Shown piece after piece: positions 8,413-19,258 of a stretch of DNA of 64,000 nucleotides. Location: NCBI RefSeq assembly GCF_030814215.1, contig NZ_JAUSUT010000001.1:3286001-3350000 (forward strand), read 5' to 3'. The stretch's first letter is position 1. Every line of letters starts with the position of its first letter. This stretch comes from Amycolatopsis thermophila. Its GTDB lineage: Bacteria > Actinomycetota > Actinomycetes > Mycobacteriales > Pseudonocardiaceae. The position numbers and the translations under genes are program-made. A model generated the notes under the pieces. The model did no database searches. It was not told where the DNA came from and worked only from the letters and a program-made list of their open reading frames with translations.

Positions 8413-8712
8413 ATGTTCATCGTGTTGATCGACTACACCGCCCCCGTCGAAGAAGTCGACTACTACCTGGCTGACCACGCGAAATGGCTGGACCGGCACT
8501 TCCAGTCGGGCGAGTTCCTCGCCGCCGGCAGGCGGGCTCCGCATTCCGGTTGCGTGATCGTCACCAGGCCGATGGCCCAGGTGCACCTGGAAGCCGTTAT
8601 CGCCGCCAATCCGATCGTGCAGCGACACCTCGCGCAGTTCCGGATCATCGAATTCAGCGCCACCCGCACCGCGCCCGAGCTCCGGCTCGTGAACGAGGCG
8701 CTGGCGGTCTAG
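8413..8712 (+). CDS. YciI-family protein
   Basis: 99 residues, the usual length for the YciI fold, a ferredoxin-like dimeric alpha/beta barrel. The start MFIVLIDYTAP, the early acidic segment and the pattern DHAKWLDRHFQSGEFLAAGRR are typical. The conserved His-Asp pair proposed as the active site is visible (H24 in the DHAKWL segment). No reaction is established for most members. It starts at a leaderless-type promoter, and its stop shares a CTAG with the convergent small gene on the other strand. Confidence 0.85.
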   Translation: MFIVLIDYTAPVEEVDYYLADHAKWLDRHFQSGEFLAAGRRAPHSGCVIVTRPMAQVHLEAVIAANPIVQRHLAQFRIIEFSATRTAPELRLVNEALAV

Positions 8713-8864
8713 GCCGCCTTCGCCAGCTCCGCCTTCGCCCGCTGCAGTGCGAGGACCGGGCACTTCTTGCAGCGCGGCTTCGACCGGCAGCACTTCTTCT
8801 TGACCTTGCCGGCCTTCATCAGCTTGCGGACCTTCTTGCGCGGGTCCGCGTGCTTCTTGCCCAC
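8709..8864 (-). CDS. Lys/Cys-rich 51-residue protein under an iron box
   Basis: 51 codons from a GTG with a good ribosome site (GGAG, 7 nt upstream). Sequence features are MGKKHADPRKKVRKLMKAG, then KKKCC, then RCKKC, giving Cys at 25, 26, 32 and 35. Nearly one third of the residues are Lys or Arg, and the four Cys could bind a metal. I do not recognise a named family. An almost perfect IdeR/DtxR box lies about 30 nt upstream, between likely -35 (TTGATC) and -10 elements, so it should be made under iron limitation. The stop codon overlaps the convergent YciI stop. Confidence 0.7.
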   Translation of the reverse strand: MGKKHADPRKKVRKLMKAGKVKKKCCRSKPRCKKCPVLALQRAKAELAKAA

Positions 8865-8892
8865 GCCATCACTCCAACGTTGTCGGGTCCTC

Positions 8893-8911
8893 TTAGGTTA
8901 GGGGAACCTAA
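8893..8911. promoter_or_regulatory. IdeR/DtxR iron box
   Basis: TTAGGTTAGGGGAACCTAA matches the known 19-bp consensus TTAGGTTAGGCTAACCTAA at 17 positions. On the minus strand it falls between TTGATC and a CTAAGA/TAAGAG -10-like element, ideal for repression of the 51-residue gene. The typA start, about 115 bp away on the other strand, is a less likely target. Confidence 0.85.
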
Positions 8912-9024
8912 GTGATCAACCACCGTGGCGCTGGTCACAATGTGGTACGGGGTATCCTGATGGGGATCGCGTATGCCAGAGCGGGCCCGCGATTCATCCC
9001 TTCGAAATGTTCAGGAGCCCTCGC

Positions 9025-10920
<1,896 letters not shown>

Positions 10921-10933
10921 ACCGGCGTTTTCG

Positions 10934-10966
10934 AAGGGGACGTCCACCGCGGTGGACGTCCCCTTT
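10934..10966 (+). terminator. Terminator after typA
   Basis: Perfect 32-nt palindrome (16-bp arms, centre at 10949/10950) starting AAGGGGACG and ending CGTCCCCTT followed by T. It is 14 nt after the typA stop. Confidence 0.85.
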
Positions 10967-11115
10967 CGTGTCCGGCGGAACCTCACCACGCTCCGCGACG
11001 TCAACCCTTCGGCGGTACCTGATCCGGTGACGGCTTGTTCTCGCCGGTCTGGCAATCTCGGTGTCGCGGCTACAGGCCTTGTGACACCATCATGGGCTCA
11101 TCAGGGGAGGCAGGC

Positions 11116-12837
11116 GTGCGGAAGAGCGGTATCGCGGCGGCACTGATCACGGTGCTGCTCACCGCGCTGGCCGCGTGCGACACCACCCCGCCGCCGCCGG
11201 TCGTGACCTCGCCGGTGGCCCAGTCGTCGACCTCACCGGTCACCACGGCCTCGCAGATCGTCATCGGCGTCGACGACATCGCGGGCGGCTACAACCCGCA
11301 CAACCTCGCCGACCAGTCCACGATCACCACCGCCCTGTCGCAGCTGCTGCTCCCGTCGGTCTTCCGGCCCGACGACGCCGGTGAGTACCAGCTGGACACC
11401 ACCCTCATGCGGTCGGCCGAGGTCACCTCGACCGAGCCGTTCACGGTCACCTACCAGATCCGGCAGGACGCCTCGTGGTCCGACGGCGCGCCGATCGCGG
11501 TGGAGGACTTCGTCTACCTGGCCGACGCGATGCGCGACCAGCCCGGCGTGGTCCAGCCCGCCGGCTACCGGCTGATCAGCGGCATCCAGCCCAGCGAGGG
11601 CGGCAAGGGCGTCCAGGTGACGTTCTCCGAGCCCTATCCCGGCTGGAAGAGCCTGTTCTCGAACCTGCTGCCGCAGCACCTGCTCAAGGACGCGCCCGGC
11701 GGCTGGCAGGGCGCGCTGCAGGACAGCTTCCCCGCCTACGGTGGCCCCTTCTCGATCAAGACGCGGGACAACGCGCGCGGAGAGATCATCCTGGAGCGCA
11801 ACGAGCGCTACTGGGACAAGCCGGCCGCGGTCGACCAGCTGGTGCTGCGCCGGTCGGACGCGGCGGGCCTGGCCGGTGCGCTGCGCAGCGGCAACGACCA
11901 GTTCGTCATGTCCCGGACGGACGCCGCCGGTCTGAACCAGTTCCAGGCGCTCGGGCCGACGGTCCAGCTGAACACCGTGCCGAGCCCGCGGGTGGCCGAG
12001 GTGCTGTTGCGCCCCGCGAACGGTCCGTTGGTGGACGACCGGGTGCGCGAGGCGGTGTCCGCGCTCATCGACCGCAACAAGCTGATCGACGAGGGCACCG
12101 GCGGCGGCCCGTCGGCCGGGCTGCGGGCCGATGCGCAGGTGCTGCCGCCGTCGCAGACCGGCTACGCGCCGACGATCCCCGCCGGCTTCGGCGTGCCCGA
12201 CCCGGCGGCCGCGGAGAGGCTGCTCACCAGCGCGGGGTACGTGAAGGAAGCCGGCGTCTGGCGCAAGGACGGCAAGGCACTGACCCTCGTCGTGGCGGCG
12301 CCCGGGCAGCAGGAGCCGTACGCGAGCATGGCGAAGGAGCTGAGCAACCAGCTCGTCGCGGCGGGTATCCAGGTGAACACGCTGGGGCCGCAGCCGCGGG
12401 ACCTGTTCGCCAACCTGCTGGCGCTGCCGGTGAGCCCGGGTTCGCAGGCCCCGACGGGCAACTCGGTGGGTGTGGACGTCGCCGTCGTCCCGCTCCCGGT
12501 GGGCGGCGACGCGGCAACGGTGCTGGCGTCCCGGTTCGGCTGCCGTCCGGGCCAGTCCACACCGTCGTCGAACGTCGCGGTGGTGCCCGCCAACCCGGCA
12601 GCCGTGTGCGACGAGTCCCTGCAGCCCACGATCGACGAGGCGCTGACCGGGACCAAGCCGGCGGCGGACGCCCTGGCCGAACTGGAGCCGCGGTTGTGGG
12701 CCCAGCACACCGCGATCCCGTTGTTCCAGCTGGCCGACACGCTGGCCACCGGGCAGGGCATTTCGGGGATGACAGTCGGTCCGCCGCTGCTGGGGCCGTT
12801 CGGCAACGCGGTGAACTGGACCCGCAGCGGGCGTTGA
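11116..12837 (+). CDS. Peptide/nickel-type ABC substrate-binding lipoprotein (orphan)
   Basis: 573 residues from a GTG with GGGGAGG 5 nt upstream. Signal peptide with lipobox LAAC (lipidated Cys21), a Pro-rich linker, then an SBP_bac_5 domain (VTYQIRQDASWSDGAPIAVEDFVY, cited here only as the family-typical start, spans about residues 110-135). It captures oligopeptides or related ligands on the outer membrane face. It stands alone, convergent with the complete dpp-type operon, so it may share those permeases or be a sensor. It differs clearly from the operon's own binding protein. Confidence 0.88.
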   Translation: MRKSGIAAALITVLLTALAACDTTPPPPVVTSPVAQSSTSPVTTASQIVIGVDDIAGGYNPHNLADQSTITTALSQLLLPSVFRPDDAGEYQLDTTLMRSAEVTSTEPFTVTYQIRQDASWSDGAPIAVEDFVYLADAMRDQPGVVQPAGYRLISGIQPSEGGKGVQVTFSEPYPGWKSLFSNLLPQHLLKDAPGGWQGALQDSFPAYGGPFSIKTRDNARGEIILERNERYWDKPAAVDQLVLRRSDAAGLAGALRSGNDQFVMSRTDAAGLNQFQALGPTVQLNTVPSPRVAEVLLRPANGPLVDDRVREAVSALIDRNKLIDEGTGGGPSAGLRADAQVLPPSQTGYAPTIPAGFGVPDPAAAERLLTSAGYVKEAGVWRKDGKALTLVVAAPGQQEPYASMAKELSNQLVAAGIQVNTLGPQPRDLFANLLALPVSPGSQAPTGNSVGVDVAVVPLPVGGDAATVLASRFGCRPGQSTPSSNVAVVPANPAAVCDESLQPTIDEALTGTKPAADALAELEPRLWAQHTAIPLFQLADTLATGQGISGMTVGPPLLGPFGNAVNWTRSGR

Positions 12838-12874
12838 CATCGTCGGTGCCCGCGACCCGGACCCGGCAACGAAA

Positions 12875-12902
12875 AAGGCCCCCAGCACGAGCCGGGGGCC
12901 TT
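12875..12902. terminator. Bidirectional terminator between convergent genes
   Basis: AAGGCCCCC (12875-12883) pairs with GGGGGCCTT (12894-12902) across a 10-nt loop. Runs of A on the left and T on the right serve both the binding-protein gene and the dpp-type operon. Confidence 0.85.
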
Positions 12903-12919
12903 CTCCGCGCGCAAAAAAC

Positions 12920-13972
12920 TCAAATGAGCTGCCGCACCTGCGCGTAGTGGCACGCCGCCGGGTGACCCTGTCCCCGGTCGACCAGCAAGGGCTCCTCGTC
13001 GATGCACTTGGTCCGCTCGGCGTCGGAGAGCTCGTTCGCGAACTTCGGGCACCGCGTCCGGAACCGGCATCCGCTGGGCGGGTTCGCCGGGCTGGGCACG
13101 TCGCCGGTGATCACGATCCGTTCGCGCGACCGTTCCTTGCGCGGGTCGGGCACCGGGATGGCCGAGATCAGCGCCTGCGTGTACGGGTGCGCCGGGTTCT
13201 CGAACAGCTCCTCCGACGGCGCCGTCTCCACGATCTTGCCCAGGTACATCACCGCGATCCGGTTGGAGATGTGCCGGACCACGGACAGGTCGTGCGAGAC
13301 GAACAGGTACGACAGCCCGAACTCCGCCTGCAGGTCCTGCAGCAGGTTCAGCACGCCGGCCTGGATGGACACGTCCAGCGCCGACACCGGCTCGTCCAGC
13401 ACCAGCAGCTTCGGCCGCAGCGCGAGCGCCCGCGCGATGCCGATGCGCTGCCGCTGGCCGCCGCTGAACTCGTGCGGGTACCGGTTGCCGTGCTCGGGCC
13501 GCAGCCCGACCGTGGCGAGCAGCTCGCGCACCCGCTCCCGGCCGCCCTTCTCGTACAGGTTGTGGATCCGCAGGGGCTCGGCGATGATTTCGTTGACCGG
13601 CATGCGCGGGTCGACCGAGGCGTAGGGGTCCTGGAACACGATCTGCATCTCGCGACGCAGCCGCTGCAGGTCCTTGCGGTTCAGCTTGCCTAGTTCGGTG
13701 CCTTCGAAGCGCACCTCGCCGTCGGTGGCGGGCTGCAGGTTCAGCACCACCCGCGCGGTGGTCGACTTGCCGCAGCCGGACTCGCCGACCAGGGCGAGGG
13801 TCTCGCGCTCGTAGATGTCGAACGACACCCCGGACACGGCCTGGACCTCGCCGATCTGGCGCCGGACCAGGCCGCCGCTGCGCACCGGGAAGTGCTTGAC
13901 GACGTTGCGGGCCGACAGGACCGGGGTCCGCTGGTTCTGCTCAGGCAGCACATCTGCCGCGCTGTGGCTCAT
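12920..13972 (-). CDS. Oligo/dipeptide ABC transporter ATP-binding protein (DppF/OppF)
   Basis: 350 residues. Walker [11 protein letters not shown], signature [15 protein letters not shown], Walker [13 protein letters not shown] and the C-terminal oligopeptide-transporter domain with a Cys cluster (CRFRTRCP, later CHY), which in this family can hold an Fe-S cluster. Last gene of a dppABCDF-type operon; its ATG overlaps the stop of the preceding ATPase gene (ATGA). Confidence 0.93.
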   Translation of the reverse strand: MSHSAADVLPEQNQRTPVLSARNVVKHFPVRSGGLVRRQIGEVQAVSGVSFDIYERETLALVGESGCGKSTTARVVLNLQPATDGEVRFEGTELGKLNRKDLQRLRREMQIVFQDPYASVDPRMPVNEIIAEPLRIHNLYEKGGRERVRELLATVGLRPEHGNRYPHEFSGGQRQRIGIARALALRPKLLVLDEPVSALDVSIQAGVLNLLQDLQAEFGLSYLFVSHDLSVVRHISNRIAVMYLGKIVETAPSEELFENPAHPYTQALISAIPVPDPRKERSRERIVITGDVPSPANPPSGCRFRTRCPKFANELSDAERTKCIDEEPLLVDRGQGHPAACHYAQVRQLI

Positions 13973-15045
13973 TCGTTCTTCTCCCCGGCGGCCACGGCTT
14001 CGGCGTCGTCCACCGAAGTCGGGTTGAACAGGTCAGTGGGTTCGCGGCCGGCCAGCTCGTCGCGGAAGTGGCAGGCGGAGACGTGCAGCCCGTCCGTGGT
14101 CGGCTCGAGCGAGGGCTCCTCCCGGTCGCAGATCTCGGCCGCCATCGGGCAGCGCGGGCTGAACGGGCAGCCCGGCGGCATGTTGACCACCGAGGGCGGC
14201 GAACCGGCGATCGGGGTCAGGCGGTCGGTCTTGACGTCCAGCCGCGGCAGGCTGCCGAGCAGGCCCAGCGTGTAGGGCATGCGCGGGGTGTAGAAGATGT
14301 CGTCGACCGTCCCGGCCTCGACCACCTTGCCCGCGTACATGACCTGCACCCGGTCGGCCTGCCCGGCGATGACGCCGAGGTCGTGGGTGATCAGCACCAT
14401 CGCGGCGCCGGTCTCCTGCTTCGCCGCCTGCAGCGCGTCCAGCACCTGCGCCTGCACGGTCACGTCCAGCGCGGTGGTCGGCTCGTCCGCGATGATCACC
14501 TCGGGCCGGTTGGCGATCGCGATCGCGATCACCACGCGCTGCCGCATACCGCCGGAGAGCTGGTGCGGGTACTCCGTCGCCCGCTGCTGCGGGTTCGGGA
14601 TGCGGACCAGGTCCAGCAGCTCCACGGCCTGCTTGCGGGCCACGTCCTTGCGCACGTCGTGGTGCGCGGTGATGGCCTCGGCGATCTGGTCGCCCACCGG
14701 GTACACCGGGTTCAGCGACGTCATCGGGTCCTGGAAGACCATCGCGATACCGCTGCCGCGGACCCGGGTCATCTCCTTCTCGGAGAGTGCGAGCAGGTTG
14801 CGACCCTTGAAGTCGATCCTGCCCTCGACGCGGGCGGTCCGGGGCAACAGGCCCATGACCGCCATGGAGGTGACCGACTTGCCGGAACCGGACTCACCGA
14901 CCACGCCCAGCACCTCACCGCTGCCGAGCTGGTAGCTCACGCCGCGCACGGCCTGCACCGGCCCGTCGTCGCTGGGGAACGTGACGGACAGGTCCTCCAC
15001 CGAGAGGACGGGGTCGGCCGTCGTCTGGGAGTCGAACGAGGTCAT
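13969..15045 (-). CDS. Oligo/dipeptide ABC transporter ATP-binding protein (DppD/OppD)
   Basis: 358 residues from the ATG at 15045 that overlaps the permease stop (ATGA); the longer open frame is a shadow. Walker [11 protein letters not shown], signature [15 protein letters not shown], Walker [13 protein letters not shown], and C-terminal Cys residues ([17 protein letters not shown]). It pairs with the next gene to drive peptide uptake. Confidence 0.93.
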   Translation of the reverse strand: MTSFDSQTTADPVLSVEDLSVTFPSDDGPVQAVRGVSYQLGSGEVLGVVGESGSGKSVTSMAVMGLLPRTARVEGRIDFKGRNLLALSEKEMTRVRGSGIAMVFQDPMTSLNPVYPVGDQIAEAITAHHDVRKDVARKQAVELLDLVRIPNPQQRATEYPHQLSGGMRQRVVIAIAIANRPEVIIADEPTTALDVTVQAQVLDALQAAKQETGAAMVLITHDLGVIAGQADRVQVMYAGKVVEAGTVDDIFYTPRMPYTLGLLGSLPRLDVKTDRLTPIAGSPPSVVNMPPGCPFSPRCPMAAEICDREEPSLEPTTDGLHVSACHFRDELAGREPTDLFNPTSVDDAEAVAAGEKNE

Positions 15046-15980
15046 GCGCGCACCTTCGTCTGCTGGGGGTCGAACGCGTCGCGGAGCCCGTCCCCGATGA
15101 AATTGATCGTCAACGCGATCAGGATGATGAACAGGCCCGGGAAGTAGAACAGCCACGGGCGGGTGTCGACCGCGGTCTGGGCGGCGCTCACCAGCAGGCC
15201 GAGCGAGGTGTCCGGCGGTCGCACGCCGAAGCCGAGGAACGACAGCGCGGTCTCCAGCAGGATGCCGATGGACACCAGGATCGTCGCGTTCACGATCACC
15301 GAGCCCAGCGCGTTGGGCACCAGGTGCCGGAAGATGATCCGGGCGTCACCGGCCCCGAGCGCGCGGGCCGCCTCGACGAACTCCTTCTCGCGCAGCGACA
15401 GCACGACGCCGCGGGCGACCCGGGAGACGTAGGCCCAGTACAGGCCGGCGATGACGACCGCGATCAGCCACCAGCTGCCACCCACGTTGTGGGCGAGCAC
15501 GGCGGCGACGGCCAGCAGCGGCAGCGTGAGCACCAGGTCGGCGATGCGCATCAGCACGGTGTCGATCCAGCCGCGGTAGTACCCGGCCACCGCACCCCAG
15601 ATCGTGCCGACGACCGTCGAGAAGATCGCCACCAGCACGGAGATCTGCAGTGAGATCTGGGTGCCGCGCAGTACGTTGGCGAACATGTCCTTGCCGACCG
15701 CGTCGGTGCCGAACGGGTGCGCAGGCGACGGCGGCTGCGAGTTGTCCGGGGTGATGTCGTCCGGTCCGTACTTCCACAGCCAGCCGCCGACGTAGGCGAG
15801 CAGCACGATCAGCAGCAGGACGATGAGGCTGGCGACGGCCAGCCGGTGCTGGAGGAACCGGCGCAGGACGAGCTGGAGCTGGCCGCGCTCCTGGACGGTG
15901 AACTCGCGTTCGACGGTGCCCTTGGGGCTGTCCTGCAGCTGGGCCGTCGGGGTGCTTTCGGTGGTCGAAGGCTCAGGCAT
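15042..15980 (-). CDS. Oligo/dipeptide ABC transporter permease (DppC/OppC)
   Basis: 312 residues from the ATG at 15980, which overlaps the preceding stop by 8 nt. An acidic/Thr-rich cytoplasmic N-terminus is followed by a first membrane span (about 43-65) and the EAA motif EAARALGAGDARIIFRHLVP. The domain order (OppC N-terminal helix, then BPD_transp_1 with five spans) is complete. It forms the channel with the DppB-type protein. Confidence 0.92.
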   Translation of the reverse strand: MPEPSTTESTPTAQLQDSPKGTVEREFTVQERGQLQLVLRRFLQHRLAVASLIVLLLIVLLAYVGGWLWKYGPDDITPDNSQPPSPAHPFGTDAVGKDMFANVLRGTQISLQISVLVAIFSTVVGTIWGAVAGYYRGWIDTVLMRIADLVLTLPLLAVAAVLAHNVGGSWWLIAVVIAGLYWAYVSRVARGVVLSLREKEFVEAARALGAGDARIIFRHLVPNALGSVIVNATILVSIGILLETALSFLGFGVRPPDTSLGLLVSAAQTAVDTRPWLFYFPGLFIILIALTINFIGDGLRDAFDPQQTKVRA

Positions 15981-16953
15981 GGCGGATCCTCGGGTCGAGC
16001 ACGCCGTACAGCAGGTCGGCGACAAGGTTGAACAGGATGACGAAGGTCGCCGAGATGAGTAGCCACGCTTCGACGGCGTACACGTCGCTCTGCGAGATGG
16101 CGTCCAGCAGGAAGCTGCCCGCGCCCTGCCACTGGAACACCTTCTCGGTCACGACGGCGCCGGAGATGATGGACGCCAGGTCCAGCGCGGTGACCGTGGT
16201 CAGCGGGATGAGGGCGTTGCGCAGCGCGTGCCGCCGCATCACCACGCCGCGGGGCAGGCCCTTGGCGCGGGCGAGCCGCACGTAGTCGCTGTTGAGCACC
16301 TCCAGCATCGACCCGCGCTGGAACCGGCTCCACGACGCGTAGGAGATCAGCGCCAGCGAGATGGTCGGCAGGATCATGTGCCCCAGCACGTCGCCGAGGT
16401 GGGCCCAGAAACCGCCCTGCACGTAGATGGAGCTCGCGCCGATCGTGTAGAAGACCTGGCCGCCGGTGTTGTTGTTGATCGAGATACCGGCCTGCTTGAG
16501 GAGCACCGCGAGCCAGAAGGCGGGCATCGACAGGAAGAGGAAGCCGAAGAAGGTGGCCGTGTAGTCCAGCTTCGAGTACTGCTTCACGGCGCTCACGGCG
16601 CCGACGACGATCGCCAGGATCAGCGCGATGATCATCGCGAGGAAGATCAGGCGGAAGGTGACGCCGAACCGGGAGAGGATTTCGTGCCCGATGTCCATCG
16701 TCGAGTTGACGGACGGGCCGAAGTCGCCGTGGAAGATCCCGGTGATCCAGTTCCAGTAACGCTCCAGGAGCGGCTGGTCCAGGTGCAGCCGGTGGGCTTC
16801 GGCGGCGATCGTCTGCGGTGGTGGGGGCGGGTTCCGCGTGATGAGGGGGTCGAGCGGGTTGGCCGACAGCGACACCATCAAGAAGACGAGGAACGTCGAC
16901 AGGATGAGGATCGGCACCGACACGAGCAGCCGGCGCAAGGCGAAGGCGAGCAT
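15973..16953 (-). CDS. Oligo/dipeptide ABC transporter permease (DppB/OppB)
   Basis: 326 residues with six membrane spans. The start MLAFALRRLLVSVPILIL and the coupling motif ARAKGLPRGVVMRRHALRNA are characteristic of DppB. It is separated from the binding-protein gene by 168 nt containing a strong hairpin, so the permease and ATPase genes are probably expressed at a lower level than the binding protein. Confidence 0.92.
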   Translation of the reverse strand: MLAFALRRLLVSVPILILSTFLVFLMVSLSANPLDPLITRNPPPPPQTIAAEAHRLHLDQPLLERYWNWITGIFHGDFGPSVNSTMDIGHEILSRFGVTFRLIFLAMIIALILAIVVGAVSAVKQYSKLDYTATFFGFLFLSMPAFWLAVLLKQAGISINNNTGGQVFYTIGASSIYVQGGFWAHLGDVLGHMILPTISLALISYASWSRFQRGSMLEVLNSDYVRLARAKGLPRGVVMRRHALRNALIPLTTVTALDLASIISGAVVTEKVFQWQGAGSFLLDAISQSDVYAVEAWLLISATFVILFNLVADLLYGVLDPRIRHA

Positions 16954-17050
16954 GGAGGTCTTCCTGCTGAAAGTGCGACCAGCACGCCGCTCGTGACGGC
17001 GGAACCGGGCGGCGCGACCTGTCTGAATGTGGAGTTTGCGGGGGTCAGGG

Positions 17051-17085
17051 GGTGGGGGAGTCCGGCGCCGCCGGGCTCCCCCACC
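17051..17085 (-). terminator. Hairpin between binding-protein and permease genes
   Basis: GGTGGGGGAG (17051-17060) pairs perfectly with CTCCCCCACC (17076-17085). No U-tract on the minus strand. It probably stabilises the upstream mRNA or partially terminates transcription, a common way to make binding protein in excess. Confidence 0.65.
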
Positions 17086-17121
17086 GCATTACTTCTCGGT
17101 AATGTACTCCCGTCCGGGCGA

Positions 17122-18873
17122 TCAGCCCTTCCGGATGCCCCATTCCTGCATGTTGTAGACCGGCCCGTCGAGGGTCGAGTTGTTGCGGATGTTGGCGATG
17201 TTGTCGTACGACGCGATGAAGGTCGGCTTCTGGTAGAGCGGGAGCACGTACGCGTCCTCGGACATCAGCTGGTCGGCCTGGTTGAGCAGGTCGCCCGCCT
17301 TGGCCTGGTCGGTCTCGGCGTTGGCCTGCGAGATCAGGTTGTCGACCTGGGGGTTGCTGTACTTGCCGTAGTTGCTGGCCGAACCGGTGGTCCAGTTCTG
17401 CTGGGCACCCGAGAACGGGAACGGCGAGGCGACCCAGGCGAACACGATCACGTCGTAGTCGCCGCTGGTGGTCGTCTTGCCCAGCGAGTCGGTCGGGATG
17501 ATGTCGACCTTGACGCCCAGCTGCTTGGCGGCCTGCTGGAACAGCTCGCACTCGTTCTGGCGGATCTGGTTGCCGACCGTGTAGCGCATGCGCAGGGTCG
17601 GCACGGGCGCGCCGCTCGGGTCGAGCAGCTGGTCACCCTGGAGCTTGTAACCGGCGCTGGTGAGGATCTGCTTCGCCTTGTTGATGTCACCCGTGCCCTG
17701 GCCGGTGGACGAAATGACGTCCTTGTAGCCCTCCTGGCCCGGCATGAAGTTGTGGTTCTGCAGCGGCTTCACCTTGTTGGTGAACTGGCCGACCGTCTTG
17801 TCGATGACGCCCTGGACGTCGACCGCGGTGTAGAGGGCCTGCCGCAGGGCCTTGTTGCCCAGCGCGGGGTTCTTCAGGTTGAAGTCGAAGTGCTCCCAGG
17901 TCAGGCCGAGGCCGATGTAGGAGGACACGTTCGGGATGTTGCGCACCTGGTTGACCAGGTCGACCTGCGGCTGCGGGTAGATGACCTGGACCTCGCGGTT
18001 CTGCAGGGCCGTCGGCTCCTGCGAGGCGTCGGTGATGATCCGGAAGATCACCCGCGACAGGTGCGGCTTGGCGCCCCACCAGGACGGGTTCGGCACCATC
18101 GTGGCCGACACGTTGTTCTGGAAGTTGTCCAGCTTCCAGGGGCCGCCGGACCAGGTCGGCACGGTCTCGCCGAACCACTTGTACGACTCGGCCAGGCCGG
18201 CCGGGGTGTTCTGGTCACCGTGCTGCGCGGCCAGGTGCGCGGGGTACATCGCACCGGTCGAGCTCCACAGGACCTTCCAGTCGGTGTACGGCTTGGCGAA
18301 GGTCACGGTGACCGTCTTGCCGTTGTCCGAACCCACGACCGAGGCGATCTGGTCGTAACCGGAGGTGCTGGCCGGCGAGCAGTCCGGGCAGTCCTTGCCG
18401 TTCTGGACCTTCCAGTTGTAGATGAAGTCGTCCGCGCTGATCGGGGTGCCGTCGGACCAGACTGCCTTCGGGTTGATCTTGTAGACCACCGTCTGCGGGT
18501 TGGTGCTGGTGATGTCGGCCGAGGTCACGAAGTCCGTGTTCAGCGTCGGCTTGAGGTCCGGAGTCGTGTAGAAGGTGTAGGGCAGCAGGCCCTTGGTCAC
18601 CATGCCGGTCTCGAAGACGTTGCCTTCGGCGGAGGTCACGTTCCAGTTCGGGATGTTCTTCTCGATCGCGAACGTGACGTCACCGCCGTCCTGCAGCTGG
18701 TCCGCGGCGGCCGAGTTGCACGCGTTGGCGTTGGAGTCGCACTGGGCGAACGCCTGGCCGGTCTGCACGCCGCTGTTGCCACCGCCGCCACCACCACAGG
18801 CTGCGAGCGCCAGTGCGGCGGTAGCTGCGAGCGCGCCGAGTCTGGCGGCACGCAACTTGGTCTTCCCTAACAT
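17122..18873 (-). CDS. Peptide ABC transporter substrate-binding lipoprotein (DppA type)
   Basis: 583 residues. Signal peptide with lipobox LAAC (Cys26) followed by six Gly, then a full SBP_bac_5 domain ending NMQEWGIRKG. RBS AAGGAG 6 nt before the ATG. First gene of the operon. As with most such proteins the sequence does not fix the ligand: peptides are likeliest, while opine or nickel-chelate uptake cannot be excluded. Confidence 0.93.
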   Translation of the reverse strand: MLGKTKLRAARLGALAATAALALAACGGGGGGNSGVQTGQAFAQCDSNANACNSAAADQLQDGGDVTFAIEKNIPNWNVTSAEGNVFETGMVTKGLLPYTFYTTPDLKPTLNTDFVTSADITSTNPQTVVYKINPKAVWSDGTPISADDFIYNWKVQNGKDCPDCSPASTSGYDQIASVVGSDNGKTVTVTFAKPYTDWKVLWSSTGAMYPAHLAAQHGDQNTPAGLAESYKWFGETVPTWSGGPWKLDNFQNNVSATMVPNPSWWGAKPHLSRVIFRIITDASQEPTALQNREVQVIYPQPQVDLVNQVRNIPNVSSYIGLGLTWEHFDFNLKNPALGNKALRQALYTAVDVQGVIDKTVGQFTNKVKPLQNHNFMPGQEGYKDVISSTGQGTGDINKAKQILTSAGYKLQGDQLLDPSGAPVPTLRMRYTVGNQIRQNECELFQQAAKQLGVKVDIIPTDSLGKTTTSGDYDVIVFAWVASPFPFSGAQQNWTTGSASNYGKYSNPQVDNLISQANAETDQAKAGDLLNQADQLMSEDAYVLPLYQKPTFIASYDNIANIRNNSTLDGPVYNMQEWGIRKG

Positions 18874-19246
18874 TCATTCTCCTTGCTCGACGCCGTCGTG
18901 GGTTGCGAGGCGGCCTCGTTCCTGTGGCGGCGAACTGTCGAGGTGATCGAGTTTGCTCACCGTAGTCGTGCAACCTAGGCAGGGGAACAGCTTCGGCGGC
19001 CACTCAGCGTGAGATTGTGATGGAACAGTGACGCGGCGTCCCTCACTCGATCGGGCGACGATCATCGCTGCTCGTGGCCGCTCACCCACCCCACCGGACC
19101 TTGGCGCACAGGCACCCCTTCGTGGATATCCCCTGCTACGGCGCGGTGCGTAGCTCGGGGGAGAATAACCGACGCGTCCCACTTTGTGGACCCCACGAAA
19201 GGACTAGTCATACGCCTGTGACAGGAACGCCGCACAATCTTCTAAT
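18874..19246. other. Divergent spacer between the dpp-type operon and mshB
   Basis: 373 nt with no credible gene. It must hold the promoter of the dpp-type operon (minus strand). An imperfect inverted repeat TTTGTGG-ACC-CCACGAAA lies near 19184-19202. I see no CRP-type TGTGA-N6-TCACA site and no riboswitch. Confidence 0.5.
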
Positions 19247-19252
19247 TAACCT
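19247..19252 (+). promoter_or_regulatory. -10 box of leaderless mshB transcript
   Basis: TAACCT followed by exactly 6 nt (gaagtc) and the GTG at 19259. No ribosome site precedes the GTG. I see no good -35. Confidence 0.6.
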
Positions 19253-19258
19253 GAAGTC

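Noticed and set aside
9007-9024. ATG at 9007 as the typA start
   Set aside because: AGGAG at 9013-9017 lies downstream of it and is well spaced for the GTG at 9025.
16228-18870. 880-codon plus-strand frame opposite the dpp-type operon
   Set aside because: Shadow of the binding-protein and permease genes; composition is Val/Arg/Gly-rich without domains.
19224-19246. SigH-type promoter (GGAAC) for mshB
   Set aside because: No GTT occurs at the required 18-19 nt distance; a TAACCT leaderless promoter explains the start better.
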